Assembly: GCA_031253995.1 (NCBI GenBank)
Contig: JAIRVG010000054.1
Location: 62,001-126,000 of the forward strand
DNA from: Paucimonas sp.
GTDB lineage: Bacteria; Pseudomonadota; Gammaproteobacteria; Pseudomonadales; Pseudomonadaceae
Length of the DNA stretch: 64,000 nt
Reading direction: 5' to 3'
Shown: piece by piece, positions 27,966-36,768 of the stretch
Layout of the letters: every line of letters begins with the position of its first letter
Position numbering within the stretch: position 1 is the stretch's first letter
Made by a program: the position numbers and the translations under genes
Notes under the pieces: model-generated
Database searches by the model: none
What the model was told of the DNA's origin: nothing
Seen by the model: only the letters and a program-made list of their open reading frames with translations

Positions 27966-28754
27966 TTAGAAGTGCACCTTGACCAACGCACTGGTCACGT
28001 TCTGGTTGGTATCCAGGCGACCGCTGTTCTCGATGCCGTACTTGTCCTTCCAGTAGCTGTACTCGATACCCACGTAGAGTTGCTTGGCGCCCAGGTTCAG
28101 GGCCTTGCCCAGGTCGTACTTGACCTGTGGGTTGAATTGCAGGTTGGCGTGGTAGGTGCCGCGGCGCTTGGTCTGGTCGTTGTCCACCACCCAGTCCATG
28201 TAGCCATCGATGAGGATGTCGGACTTGCCCACGGGAATGGTGTAGGAGAAGGTCGGGGTGATCTGCCAGACGTTGTCGCCCGGACGGCTGCCCTCGGTGT
28301 GGCGGTTGTAGAAGTTCAGGGTGAAGTAGTTGAAGCCGGGAATGTCCAGGTCGAAGCCGGGGCCGATCAGGTAGGCCTCGTTGTCGCCTTCGCCGGACTC
28401 GTAGCTGACGGCCAGGAGCACGTCCTTGATGGGACCGAAGCCGACCTTGCGGTCGAGGATCTTGCCGAACGAGAAGCGCTCGGTGAACTCGCCGTAGTAG
28501 GTCCGGTAGCCTTTGCCGCGGTCGGCCTGGCCGTTGTAGAAGATCTTGTCGATGAACAGGAAGGTGTCGCCGTATTTCCACTTGTTGGCGTGTTCGAAGG
28601 TAATCGTCTGCTGGATCGACGGATTGACCTTGAAGTCCTTGCCGTACAGGTAGGAAAGGCTTTCGCCGTGCCACTGGATCAAGTCCCCCGCCATCGCTGG
28701 AAGTGCTGCCAGCAAGCTGCTGCCCAGGAGAAGGGAAGTGGTGGTGCGTTTCAT
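27966..28754 (-). CDS. Nucleoside-specific outer-membrane channel (Tsx/OmpK-like), copy 2
   Basis: 262 aa with signal peptide (to about residue 22, LLAALPAMAG). Barrel signature DLIQWHGESLSYLYGKDF and terminal LVKVHF match copy 1 throughout. The main difference is a six-residue insertion (QTKRRG) in one loop. Both copies sit beside the xanthine/urate permease and presumably let nucleosides or purines through the outer membrane. Confidence 0.88.
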   Translation of the reverse strand: MKRTTTSLLLGSSLLAALPAMAGDLIQWHGESLSYLYGKDFKVNPSIQQTITFEHANKWKYGDTFLFIDKIFYNGQADRGKGYRTYYGEFTERFSFGKILDRKVGFGPIKDVLLAVSYESGEGDNEAYLIGPGFDLDIPGFNYFTLNFYNRHTEGSRPGDNVWQITPTFSYTIPVGKSDILIDGYMDWVVDNDQTKRRGTYHANLQFNPQVKYDLGKALNLGAKQLYVGIEYSYWKDKYGIENSGRLDTNQNVTSALVKVHF

Positions 28755-28891
28755 GTTGTGATTCCCGGCTGATTATTATTGTTCGTTGCGGTTTTTTGGC
28801 GCAAAACGCCCCGGACGACCCGCTCCCACGGGTCGACGGTCCTGCTTGTTGCTCGGGGTGGAACCGGGCGGCAAGGGCGCCGCCCAAAGGC

Positions 28892-30247
28892 TCAATGCGA
28901 GTGGCTGGCTTCGTTGTGCGCGGCGCGTTCGGCCCCGCCAAGAATGTTGAACAACAGGTTCAGCACCAGGGCGCTGACCGTGGCCATGGCGATGCCGCTA
29001 TGGGTGATGGGTTCCATCCACTGCGGCATCTGGGCGAAGAACTCCGGACGCACGACCGGGATCAGGCCCATGCCCACGCTGACGGCCACCAGCAGTTGGT
29101 TGCGGCGGTCGGCGATGTCGGCTTCCTGGAGGATCTTGATGCCGGTGGCGGTGACCATGCCGAACATGGCGATCGACGCGCCGCCCAGCACCGCCGGCGG
29201 GATCGAGGCGATGAGGAAGGCCGCCTTGGGCAGCAGGCTGAGCAGGATCAGGAAGGCGCCGGCAACCACGGTGACGTAGCGGCAACGCACCCCGGTCATC
29301 TGCACCAGGCCGATGTTCTGGGCGAACGAGGAGTGGGTGAAGGTGTTGAAGAACCCGGCGACGAAGGAGGCACCGGCGTCGCACATCAGGCCGCGACGGA
29401 GCATGCCCGGGGTGACTTCACGGTCGGTCACCTTGCCCAAGGCGAGGAACATGCCGGTTGATTCGACGAAGATGATCACCACCACCAGGCACATGGAAAG
29501 GATGGGCGCGAGGCTGAAGGTCGGCATGCCGAAGTGCAGCGGGGTGACCACTTGCAGCCATGGCGCTTCGTCCAGGCCAGACAGGTCGACCATGCCGATG
29601 GAGCCGGCGAGGATGTAGCCCAGGCCCATGCCGATCAGCACCGACACGTTGACCCAGAACCCGCGCATGAAGCGGTTGACCAGCAGGATGGTCAGCAGCA
29701 CCAGGGCGGCGACGATCAGGTATACCGGGGAGCCGAAGGTCTCGGCTTCGGCACCGCCACCGGCCCAGTTGACCGCCACCGGGAACAGCGACAGGCCGAT
29801 CGAGGTGATGACCGTGCCGGTCACCAGCGGCGGGAAGAAGCGCACCACCTTGGACATGAACGGCGCGATCAGCATGCCGAAGAACCCGGCGGCGATGGTG
29901 GCACCGAAGATGCCCTGCAGGCCGACGCCCGGCATGCCGGCCATGGCCACCATGCTGCCCACGGCGGCAAAGCTGGCGCCCATCATCACGGGCATGCGGA
30001 TACCCACAGCACCAATGCCGAACGACTGGACCATGGTGGCGACACCAGCGACCAGCAGATCGGCATTGATCAGGAAAGCGATTTCTTCTCGGGAGAGTCC
30101 GGCAGCCTGACCGATGATCAGCGGCACCGCGATGGCGCCTCCGTACATCAGCAGCACATGTTGCAGACCGACCAGGATCAGTTGCAGCAGGGGCAGGGGC
30201 TGTCGTGGCGGCGCATCGGGGATGTACGCCTGGCGAGACTCGGACAT
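28892..30247 (-). CDS. NCS2 family xanthine/uric acid permease
   Basis: 451 aa from ATG 30247. About 14 membrane helices. NCS2 signature: QHVLLMYGGAIAVPLIIGQA in helix 1, and in the C-terminal half SSFAQNIGLVQMTGVRCRYV (the QNxG motif of the XanP/UacT branch). Imports xanthine and/or urate. Last gene of the puuE-uraD-allA-puuD-permease series and immediately upstream of the urate hydroxylase's partner porins. Confidence 0.9.
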   Translation of the reverse strand: MSESRQAYIPDAPPRQPLPLLQLILVGLQHVLLMYGGAIAVPLIIGQAAGLSREEIAFLINADLLVAGVATMVQSFGIGAVGIRMPVMMGASFAAVGSMVAMAGMPGVGLQGIFGATIAAGFFGMLIAPFMSKVVRFFPPLVTGTVITSIGLSLFPVAVNWAGGGAEAETFGSPVYLIVAALVLLTILLVNRFMRGFWVNVSVLIGMGLGYILAGSIGMVDLSGLDEAPWLQVVTPLHFGMPTFSLAPILSMCLVVVIIFVESTGMFLALGKVTDREVTPGMLRRGLMCDAGASFVAGFFNTFTHSSFAQNIGLVQMTGVRCRYVTVVAGAFLILLSLLPKAAFLIASIPPAVLGGASIAMFGMVTATGIKILQEADIADRRNQLLVAVSVGMGLIPVVRPEFFAQMPQWMEPITHSGIAMATVSALVLNLLFNILGGAERAAHNEASHSH

Positions 30248-30280
30248 GCAGCACCTCAACGGTTTTGTTCTTATTTTTTA

Positions 30281-30424
30281 GCGGCAAGCTCCAAGCTCCA
30301 AGCTTCAAGAAAAAGCAGGTCGCCGTTGCTTGCCGTTTAGCGTGTTACTCGTTGCGGGCTTCAAGCGGCAGTCTGTCAGGCGAACCCGATCAGCTTGCCG
30401 CTTGTAGCTTGAAGCTTGCAGCTC
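30281..30424. repeat. Second repeat family, inverted pair, between permease and puuD
   Basis: GCGGCAAGCTCCAAGCTCCA and AGCTTGAAGCTTGCAGCTC-type arms about 100 nt apart, with related internal copies. The right end reaches the puuD stop codon (30423-30425), as the same family does at glxR. Confidence 0.75.
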
Positions 30425-31796
30425 AATTGACCGGTGCGCCCTTGGCGATCCAGTCACCGACCAGCTTGCGTTCCTCGGCCGTCATCTGGGTGATGTTGCC
30501 CAGTGGCATGATCTGGCTGGCGACGGCTTGCGCCTGGATACGCGGGGCCAGGGCCTGGATCTGTTGCGGGGTGTCGAGCATGACGCCGGCAGGTGCGGTG
30601 CTGAACAGCGGGCTGGTCGGCTTGGCCGAGTGGCACACGGTGCAACGTTCCTGGATGACGCTGTGGATCTTGTCGAAACCACCACCGGCGGCCTGGGCTG
30701 CGGCGGTTGCCTGGGCTGGCGCTTCGGCAGGTGCAGCAGGGGCGGCTGGAGCAGCAGGTTCGGCAGGCTTGGCCTGGGCGGCCTGCCAGGCAGCGGCTTG
30801 CTCTTCCTCGGCCTTCTCGGCAGCGGTCTTGCCACCCAGTGCGGTTTCCGGCAGCGGCTGGTACTCGATCTTCGCCGCAGCTTGCTCAGGAGCGGTCGGC
30901 AGCGGCTTGGGACCGGTGACGTAGGCCAGGCAGATCATCGCCAGGGCGCCGACGGGCAGGGCCCAGGCGAACTTGTTGCTGTCGTGGCGGGTGTTGAAGT
31001 AGTGACGGATAAGCACCGCAGCTACCGCGATACCGGCCAGGATCAACCAGTTGTATTCACTGCCGTAGGTGCTCGGGAAGTGGTTGCTGATCATGATGAA
31101 CAGCACCGGCAGGGTGAAGTAGTTGTTGTGGCGCGAGCGCAGCAGGCCCTTGGCCGGCAGGACCGGATCAGGGGTGGTGTTGGCTTCGATCGCGGCCACC
31201 AGCTGGCGCTGGGCCGGCATGATGATGCGGAACACGTTGCCGACCATGATGGTGCCGATGATCGCGCCGGTGTGCAGGTACGCGCCACGACCGCTGAACA
31301 CCTGGCTGAAGCCGAAGCAGGCCGCGATGATCAGGACGAACAGCACCAGGCCGAGCAGGGCAGGTTGCTTGCCCAGTGGCGAGTCGCAGAGGAAGTCGTA
31401 GATGAACCAGGCGGCGATCAGCGAGCCGACACCGATGGTCACGCCTTCGAAGCCGGTCAGGGTGCTGCCCGGTTTCAGCAGGTACAGGGTGGGCTGCCAG
31501 TAGAACACCAGGCACAGCAGGGCGATACCCGACATCCAGGTGAAGTAGGCTTCCCATTTGAACCAGTGCAGGTTGTCCGGCATCTTCGGCGGTGCCAGCT
31601 TGTACTTCTCCAGGTGGTAGATACCGCCACCGTGGATCGCCCAGAGATCACCGGACAATCCATCGCGCGGATTGGCACGGTTGAGGTTGTTCTCCAGCCA
31701 GACGAAGTAGAACGACGCGCCGATCCAGGCCACGCCAGTGATCATGTGAACCCAGCGCACGCTCAGGTTCAGCCATTCCAACAGATGTGCTTCCAC
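30423..31796 (-). CDS. puuD: Urate hydroxylase PuuD (membrane urate oxidase with cytochrome c domain)
   Basis: 457 aa from GTG 31796 (reads VEAHLLEWLNLSVRWVH). AAGAGG lies nine bases upstream. N-terminal eight-helix domain contains HMITGVAWIGASFYFVWLE. The C-terminus carries an Ala/Pro-rich linker and a cytochrome c motif CTVCH about 65 residues from the end. Converts urate to 5-hydroxyisourate, passing electrons to the cytochrome domain. Follows allA by 51 nt. Confidence 0.95.
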   Translation of the reverse strand: MEAHLLEWLNLSVRWVHMITGVAWIGASFYFVWLENNLNRANPRDGLSGDLWAIHGGGIYHLEKYKLAPPKMPDNLHWFKWEAYFTWMSGIALLCLVFYWQPTLYLLKPGSTLTGFEGVTIGVGSLIAAWFIYDFLCDSPLGKQPALLGLVLFVLIIAACFGFSQVFSGRGAYLHTGAIIGTIMVGNVFRIIMPAQRQLVAAIEANTTPDPVLPAKGLLRSRHNNYFTLPVLFIMISNHFPSTYGSEYNWLILAGIAVAAVLIRHYFNTRHDSNKFAWALPVGALAMICLAYVTGPKPLPTAPEQAAAKIEYQPLPETALGGKTAAEKAEEEQAAAWQAAQAKPAEPAAPAAPAAPAEAPAQATAAAQAAGGGFDKIHSVIQERCTVCHSAKPTSPLFSTAPAGVMLDTPQQIQALAPRIQAQAVASQIMPLGNITQMTAEERKLVGDWIAKGAPVN

Positions 31797-31847
31797 AGTC
31801 TTGTACCTCTTGCCGGTCACCGCCAGGAAACGGTGGCCAGCCTTCTC

Positions 31848-32351
31848 TTATTGGTGGGGATTGAGGATCAGTTGCTCATCCTCGGTAAAGAAATGCTCGT
31901 CGCAGTTGTTGCCGGAACCACTGCGATCAACCACCAGGAAGTCATCCCGCTTTTCGATCGTCAGCACCGGGTGGTGCCAGACGCCGCGATGGTAATTGAC
32001 GCCCTGCCTGCCATTGCTCATGAAGGCACGGACGTGACCTGATACAGGTGCATCGCCAACCGGCGCGACCACGATCAGAAAGGGGTTGCCGAGCAGCGGG
32101 ATGAAAGCCTGGCTGCCCAGCGGATGGCGTTCCAGCATGCGTACGGTCAGCGGCATGTCCAGCGCGTCGGCGCGGAAGATGCTGATGATCGCCTTGTCTT
32201 CCGGCTGCGCGGTCTCGACCGTCGCCAGCTTGTGGAAGCGCATGGTCGAGCCGTTGTTGATCATGAAGTGGTCGCTGCCATCGGTTTCGATCACGTCACC
32301 GAACTGGGCGAAGGCTTCTTTGGTCAGGGGCTCGATCACAAGAGTACGCAT
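31848..32351 (-). CDS. allA: Ureidoglycolate lyase
   Basis: 167 aa. Family start MRTLVIEPLTKEAFAQFGDV, then GVNYHRGVWHHPVLTI (metal/substrate region) and NCDEHFF. Splits ureidoglycolate to glyoxylate and urea, so it supplies Gcl. Separated from uraD by only 64 nt; the allantoicase gene that makes its substrate is not here. Confidence 0.95.
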   Translation of the reverse strand: MRTLVIEPLTKEAFAQFGDVIETDGSDHFMINNGSTMRFHKLATVETAQPEDKAIISIFRADALDMPLTVRMLERHPLGSQAFIPLLGNPFLIVVAPVGDAPVSGHVRAFMSNGRQGVNYHRGVWHHPVLTIEKRDDFLVVDRSGSGNNCDEHFFTEDEQLILNPHQ

Positions 32352-32415
32352 GCTTTTATTCTCTGAATTCTGTGTTGTTGTCAGGCTATGGGCGCCGGCC
32401 TGGCCGGCGCGGGTC

Positions 32416-32931
32416 TTACAGTTGCAGCAGGCGGAACAGGGCGATCAGGTTGATCTGCGCCAGGGCTTCCTTGAACTCGGTCTCGGCATCGTTGTGGATG
32501 CGGGTTTCGAAGGAAGCGAGGATCTGGTGCCGGTTGCTGCCCTTCACCGCCATGATGAACGGGAACTTGAATTTCGCTTTGTAGGCATCGTTGAGTTCGG
32601 TGAAGCGGGCGAACTCTTCGGCGGTGCACTGGTGGATACCGGCGCCGGCCTGTTCGTTGGTGCTCGATTCGGTCAGCTCGCCCTGGATCGCGGCCTTGCC
32701 GGCGAGATCCGGGTGAGCGTTGATCAGCGCCAGCTGGGCGGCGTGATCGGCGCTGAGGAGGATGTCGCTCATGCGCTGGTGCAGGTTCTCGATCTGATCC
32801 ACTTCTGCCAGTTGACCCAGGTCGTAGGCTTTCTCGGCGACCCATGGCGAGTGCTCGTAGATGTCGGCGAAGGCCGCGACGAAGGCGGCGCGGTCCAGGG
32901 TCGAAGGGGTCAGGGTCTTGAAAGCGGTCAT
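32416..32931 (-). CDS. uraD: OHCU decarboxylase
   Basis: 171 aa. Conserved AFVAAFADIYEHSPWVAEKA and the catalytic-pocket segment INAHPDLAGKAA, ending in ETEFKEALAQINLIALFRL. Decarboxylates 2-oxo-4-hydroxy-4-carboxy-5-ureidoimidazoline to (S)-allantoin. The ATG overlaps the puuE stop in an ATGA, so the two are coupled. Confidence 0.95.
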   Translation of the reverse strand: MTAFKTLTPSTLDRAAFVAAFADIYEHSPWVAEKAYDLGQLAEVDQIENLHQRMSDILLSADHAAQLALINAHPDLAGKAAIQGELTESSTNEQAGAGIHQCTAEEFARFTELNDAYKAKFKFPFIMAVKGSNRHQILASFETRIHNDAETEFKEALAQINLIALFRLLQL

Positions 32932-33857
32932 TTCGCGGTCTCGGCTTGGAAAGGGTGGGTGGCGTGCCAGTGGCGAGCGATGTCGACGCGACGGGCGAAC
33001 CAGACCTGGTCATGGCTCTTGGCGTAGTCGATGAAGCGCTTGAGCGCAGCCAGGCGCGCCGGACGGCCGACCAGGCGGCAGTGCAGGCCGATGGAAAGCA
33101 TCTTCGGCGCCTCGGCGCCTTCTTCGTAGAGCACGTCGAAGGCGTCCTTCAGGTACTGGAAGAACTGCTCGCCGCAGTTGAAGCCCTGGACCTGGGTGAA
33201 GCGCATGTCGTTGGTGTCCAGGGTGTAGGGGATCACCAGGTGCGGCTTGTCGGTCGGGTTGTTCGGTTCCCAGTAGGGCAGGTCGTCGTCGTAGGTGTCG
33301 CTGTCGTAGAGGAAGCCGCCTTCCTCCATCACCAGGCGGCGGGTGTTCGGGCCGGTGCGGCCGGTGTACCAGCCCAGCGGGCGTTCGCCGGTGAGTTCGG
33401 TGAGGATGCGGATGGCTTCGAGCATGTGCTCGCGCTCCTGGGCCTCGTCCATGTACTGGTAGTCGATCCAGCGGTAGCCGTGGCTGCAGATCTCATGGCC
33501 GGCCTCGACCATGGCGCGGATCACGTCCGGGTGGCGCTGGGCGGCCATGGCCACGGCGAAGATGGTCAGTGGCACGCCGCTGTCCTTGAACAGCTTGAGC
33601 AGGCGCCACACGCCGGCACGGCTGCCGTACTCGTACAGCGACTCCATGCTCATGTTGCGCACGCCCTGCAGCGGCTGGGCGGCGACCATCTCGGAGAGGA
33701 AGGCTTCGGACTCCTTGTCGCCGTGGAGCACGTTGCGTTCGCCACCTTCTTCGTAGTTGAGCACGAAGGACAACGCGACGCGGGCATTTCCCGGCCAGTG
33801 CGGATGGGGAGGGGTATTGCCGTAGCCGATCAGGTCGCGAGGGTAGTCAGCGCTCAC
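32928..33857 (-). CDS. puuE: Cofactor-independent allantoinase PuuE
   Basis: 309 aa, polysaccharide deacetylase-like fold. Signature FVLNYEEGGERNVLHGD, GHEICSHGYRWIDYQ and the C-terminal GLHCRLVGRPARLAALKRF. Hydrolyses allantoin to allantoate. First gene of its operon, divergent from uraH, with two TTGTATACAA-type sites in between. Confidence 0.95.
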   Translation of the reverse strand: MSADYPRDLIGYGNTPPHPHWPGNARVALSFVLNYEEGGERNVLHGDKESEAFLSEMVAAQPLQGVRNMSMESLYEYGSRAGVWRLLKLFKDSGVPLTIFAVAMAAQRHPDVIRAMVEAGHEICSHGYRWIDYQYMDEAQEREHMLEAIRILTELTGERPLGWYTGRTGPNTRRLVMEEGGFLYDSDTYDDDLPYWEPNNPTDKPHLVIPYTLDTNDMRFTQVQGFNCGEQFFQYLKDAFDVLYEEGAEAPKMLSIGLHCRLVGRPARLAALKRFIDYAKSHDQVWFARRVDIARHWHATHPFQAETAK

Positions 33858-33934
33858 TGCAGTCTTCCTTCTTGTTCGTTAAAACGGGGGTGGCGGTGTG
33901 CGCGAGTTAGCGTGGGGCCACGACGATGGGTTGA

Positions 33935-33944
33935 TTGTATACAA
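33935..33944. promoter_or_regulatory. Palindromic operator TTGTATACAA at puuE
   Basis: Perfect copy 77 nt upstream of the puuE start. Confidence 0.65.
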
Positions 33945-34128
33945 CTTTATTTACGATTTGTAAGCCTGTTTTTTCCCTTTTCTTTCGCCCTTCGTCTATA
34001 GGAGGGTGTGCAAGAAACCTGCCTGAATGGTCAGCAAATGACGACGACGTCTATACAGGCCTTGGCTTTGCGACTAATGGCGTATTTCCAGGCGCTGCTA
34101 GCGCTGAATCGGAAAATCGCAAGAAAAA

Positions 34129-34138
34129 TTGTGTACAA
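34129..34138. promoter_or_regulatory. Operator-like TTGTGTACAA at uraH
   Basis: One mismatch to TTGTATACAA, 109 nt upstream of the uraH start. Confidence 0.55.
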
Positions 34139-34247
34139 TTTTTCGCGAAAGTGTCTTAATGCTTCCACAGCCGCCTGCTGCCGTGTTTCTCTGTGGTGCA
34201 GGCGGGTATTTTTTGCCCAATCGATGTGAACAAGAGGCGATCAAGCA

Positions 34248-34601
34248 ATGGGACGTTTGACCACGCATGTACTGGATGCCGCGCATGGCTGCCCTGGCAG
34301 TTCGATCAAGGTCGAGCTGTATCGGGTCGAAGGTCAGCAGCTGGAACTGGTGACCACTGCCCTGACCAACAGCGATGGCCGCGTCGACGCGCCGCTGCTG
34401 CAGGGTGACGACTACCGCAGTGGTGTGTACCAGCTGCAGTTCAGCGCCGGTGATTACTACCGTGCCCGTGGTGTGCAACTGCCGGAGCCGGCGTTCCTGG
34501 ATGTGGTGGTGCTGCGTTTCGGCATCAATGACAAGCAGGATCACTACCACGTTCCGCTGCTGATCTCGCCTTACAGTTACTCGACCTATCGTGGAAGCTA
34601 G
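34248..34601 (+). CDS. uraH: 5-Hydroxyisourate hydrolase
   Basis: 117 aa transthyretin-related protein. N-terminal LTTHVLDAAHGCPGSSIKVE and the C-terminal YRGS tetrapeptide that marks the enzyme against transthyretin. HYHVPLLISPYSYSTYRGS completes the active site. Hydrolyses 5-hydroxyisourate from PuuD to OHCU. Followed by a terminator. Confidence 0.97.
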   Translation: MGRLTTHVLDAAHGCPGSSIKVELYRVEGQQLELVTTALTNSDGRVDAPLLQGDDYRSGVYQLQFSAGDYYRARGVQLPEPAFLDVVVLRFGINDKQDHYHVPLLISPYSYSTYRGS

Positions 34602-34633
34602 TTGGTCGCTAGAAGAATCTTCGTAGGTCCTTG

Positions 34634-34659
34634 GCCCGCTCACACTGCGGGCTTTTTTT
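34634..34659 (+). terminator. Rho-independent terminator after uraH
   Basis: GCCCGC and GCGGGC stem with a 7-nt loop followed by seven T, 33 nt after the uraH stop. Confidence 0.85.
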
Positions 34660-34674
34660 CGTCTGCTGATTTTT

Positions 34675-34768
34675 GAGCTGCAAGCTTCAAGCTACAAGCT
34701 GCAAGAAAAAGCTGCGGCGCCGCGCACTGGCTCTTTCTTACTGCTTGCAGCTTGAAGCTTGCAGCTCA
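34675..34768. repeat. Second repeat family, inverted pair
   Basis: GAGCTGCAAGCTTCAAGCTA on the left and TAGCTTGAAGCTTGCAGCTC-like arm on the right (AGCTTGAAGCTTGCAGCTC), about 50 nt apart, after the uraH terminator. Confidence 0.8.
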
Positions 34769-34881
34769 AAAAACACGGCGGGCTTTTCGTTCCGGAGCCG
34801 GTACCTGGTATTTCTGTCAGTTACATCGGCAGCGCTTCCCTCCTATCCTCGGGCTATTCGCAACGCTAGGCGGGAGTCGGA

Positions 34882-35790
34882 ATGACTGCTTCGATGAACG
34901 TGCTGCTGGGGCTGTTCCTGACGGCAATCTGGGGTGGCTGCAACGCCGACTACCAGGACTACCCATTGCCACGGTCGACACTGGGCGCGGAGGTGGCGAA
35001 GCGGCTCGACCAGCGTTATCACGACCGGCGTACCGACTGCGGAGCGCGAGCGCAAGCAGCCTACCTGTGTGCTGGCATCCTGTTGCGAACCACCACCAGC
35101 TCGACCGAGTTCAACACATGGGAGCCCAATCCCGCGACGGTGGACGCCGGGCTCGGCATGAGCTTCTCCTACCTGAGCGTGTTGGGGCCAATCGAGATGC
35201 TCTACAAGCATGCCAAGGGGTTGGTCATCTATCCCGGTCAGCAGGTGCCTGCAGGGCGGGTCACATTGAACGTCCTCTGCGCATTCCCCGTGGATGGCGC
35301 CACCGCCAACCGGGATGACAAGGGTTGCGGCAAGCATCGTTTGCATGAGGGGTCGCAGGCCTGCGATGTGCAGGGCATCACCACGGCGGAGCAATTCCTT
35401 GAGCATTACACGCGTGCGCCGGAGCTTGCCTACCCTCATCAGGCGCAATGTGCATTCAACCTGCGCGATGGAGCGCTTCAACCGGCAGCGGATGCCTTCG
35501 AGCAGATGTTGCGGGCCACCAACCTGGTGCCGCATGCCCCGGTGAACGACCAGAACGAGGTGATGATCGACAACCCGCCGCAAGGCACCAGCGCCAGGGA
35601 GTGGCCCATCGAAGCCATCTTCTACACGGCCCCCGAAGGCTTGCCCGGAGCGCAGATCGATCAGCGCAACTTCTTCGACAAGTCGGGGATCATGCTGCCG
35701 ATCATCAAGATCACCTTGCCCGTGCGTGGCGGGCGCGACGCGGCTTTTGAGTACATCGAGGGCGATCAGGTGACCTTCCCGGAATCCTGA
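34882..35790 (+). CDS. Secreted protein, paralogue A of a tandem pair (halovibrin-like?)
   Basis: 302 aa. Short signal-like start (MTASMNVLLGLFLTAIWGGC, possible lipobox WGGC). Blocks shared with the next gene: DCGA...YLCAGILLRTTTSST, NTWEPNPATVDAG, MSFSYL, LNVLCAFPVDGAT, ANRDDKGCGKHRL, EQMLRATNLVP, NDQNEVMIDNPP, EAIFYT and QIDQRNFFDKSGIMLPIIKITL. About eight cysteines suggest disulfides. From memory this resembles Pseudomonas proteins labelled halovibrin HvnC; I cannot confirm, and no catalytic residues are recognised. Confidence 0.6.
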   Translation: MTASMNVLLGLFLTAIWGGCNADYQDYPLPRSTLGAEVAKRLDQRYHDRRTDCGARAQAAYLCAGILLRTTTSSTEFNTWEPNPATVDAGLGMSFSYLSVLGPIEMLYKHAKGLVIYPGQQVPAGRVTLNVLCAFPVDGATANRDDKGCGKHRLHEGSQACDVQGITTAEQFLEHYTRAPELAYPHQAQCAFNLRDGALQPAADAFEQMLRATNLVPHAPVNDQNEVMIDNPPQGTSAREWPIEAIFYTAPEGLPGAQIDQRNFFDKSGIMLPIIKITLPVRGGRDAAFEYIEGDQVTFPES

Positions 35791-35833
35791 TATCGCTCAT
35801 GGAAGCGTGCCCTGCACGTTGCTGGAGGTGCTG

Positions 35834-36727
35834 GTGAACGGTCGAAGAAATGTTCTCTGTGCTTTCTTGTTGGTGCTGCCCTTGTCCGCTGTCGCGGACT
35901 ATAACCATTCGTCGTCACGCTCCGAGCTGGGGGCGGCAACGGCCCTTGAACTGACCCGGCGTTATAACGACATGCGGGAAAACTGCGGCGCCGAGTGGCT
36001 GGCGTCGTATCGCTGTGTCGGCGTGCTGTTGCGCGGCACCAGTACCGCGACCACCTACAACACCTGGGAGCCGAACCCGGACACGGTCAAGGCCGGGCGC
36101 GGCATGACCTTTTCGTACCTGAACCGCACTGCATCCTTGCCCATGACCATCGGCAGCAAGGGCTATGTCGCCTATCCCGAGCAGTTGGCTCCCGACTACA
36201 AGTTCCGGCTGAACTTCCTCTGTGCTTTTCCCGTGAGTGGTGCCACAACCCATAGGGACGCCAAAGGGTGCGGGCAGCATGCCTTGCACAAGGCGTCCAG
36301 GCCGTGCTCCCAGGAACAGGTATTCACCGCTGGGCAGTACCGCCAGAAGTATCTGCTCGACCCGGCAAGCGGTGCGTTGCAGCAGCGCCAATGCGGTTTC
36401 AGTCTGCTGCACACTTCCAGCAATCACGCGGCGTATGCATTCAGGCAAATGCTTGAGCTGACCCGGGAAATACCGCCTTCGGGTACCAACGATCAGAACG
36501 AGCTGCTAGCGGATAACCCCGCGGTCGGGGTGACGTCGGCGCAATGGCCTATCGAGGCGTTCTACTACAACAAGGCGGATGGACTGGAAGGGGCGCGGAT
36601 CGATCAGCGCAACTACTTCAACAAGTCGGGCATCATGCTGCCGATCATCAAACTCACCTTGCCGGTGTCTGGACAGAGCGATGCGGCGTTCGAGTACCTG
36701 GAGAGTGATCAGGTGACGTTTCAATAG
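35834..36727 (+). CDS. Secreted protein, paralogue B of a tandem pair (halovibrin-like?)
   Basis: 297 aa from GTG 35834, preceded by GGAGG five bases upstream; an earlier GTG at 35807 lacks a site. Signal peptide VNGRRNVLCAFLLVLPLSAVA. Same block order as paralogue A (CGAEWLASYRCVGVLLRGT, NTWEPNPDTVKAGRGMTFSYL, LNFLCAFPVSGATTHRDAKG, EAFYYNKADGLEGARIDQRN). Only 43 nt separates the two, so one transcript is likely. Function unknown. Confidence 0.6.
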   Translation: MNGRRNVLCAFLLVLPLSAVADYNHSSSRSELGAATALELTRRYNDMRENCGAEWLASYRCVGVLLRGTSTATTYNTWEPNPDTVKAGRGMTFSYLNRTASLPMTIGSKGYVAYPEQLAPDYKFRLNFLCAFPVSGATTHRDAKGCGQHALHKASRPCSQEQVFTAGQYRQKYLLDPASGALQQRQCGFSLLHTSSNHAAYAFRQMLELTREIPPSGTNDQNELLADNPAVGVTSAQWPIEAFYYNKADGLEGARIDQRNYFNKSGIMLPIIKLTLPVSGQSDAAFEYLESDQVTFQ

Positions 36728-36734
36728 GGGCGAG

Positions 36735-36763
36735 GCGCACCCGTCATTGTCGGGTGCGCCTGG
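36735..36763. terminator. Hairpin between convergent genes
   Basis: AGGCGCACCCG/CGGGTGCGCCT stem with 7-nt loop, between paralogue B and the convergent permease. No T-run, so efficiency is unclear. Confidence 0.6.
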
Positions 36764-36768
36764 ATCGG

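Larger units (their letters stand above)
33858..34247. other. 390-nt divergent promoter region puuE/uraH
   Basis: No gene. AT-rich, with operators at 33935-33944 (perfect TTGTATACAA) and 34129-34138 (TTGTGTACAA). Other sequence looks unremarkable. Confidence 0.6.
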
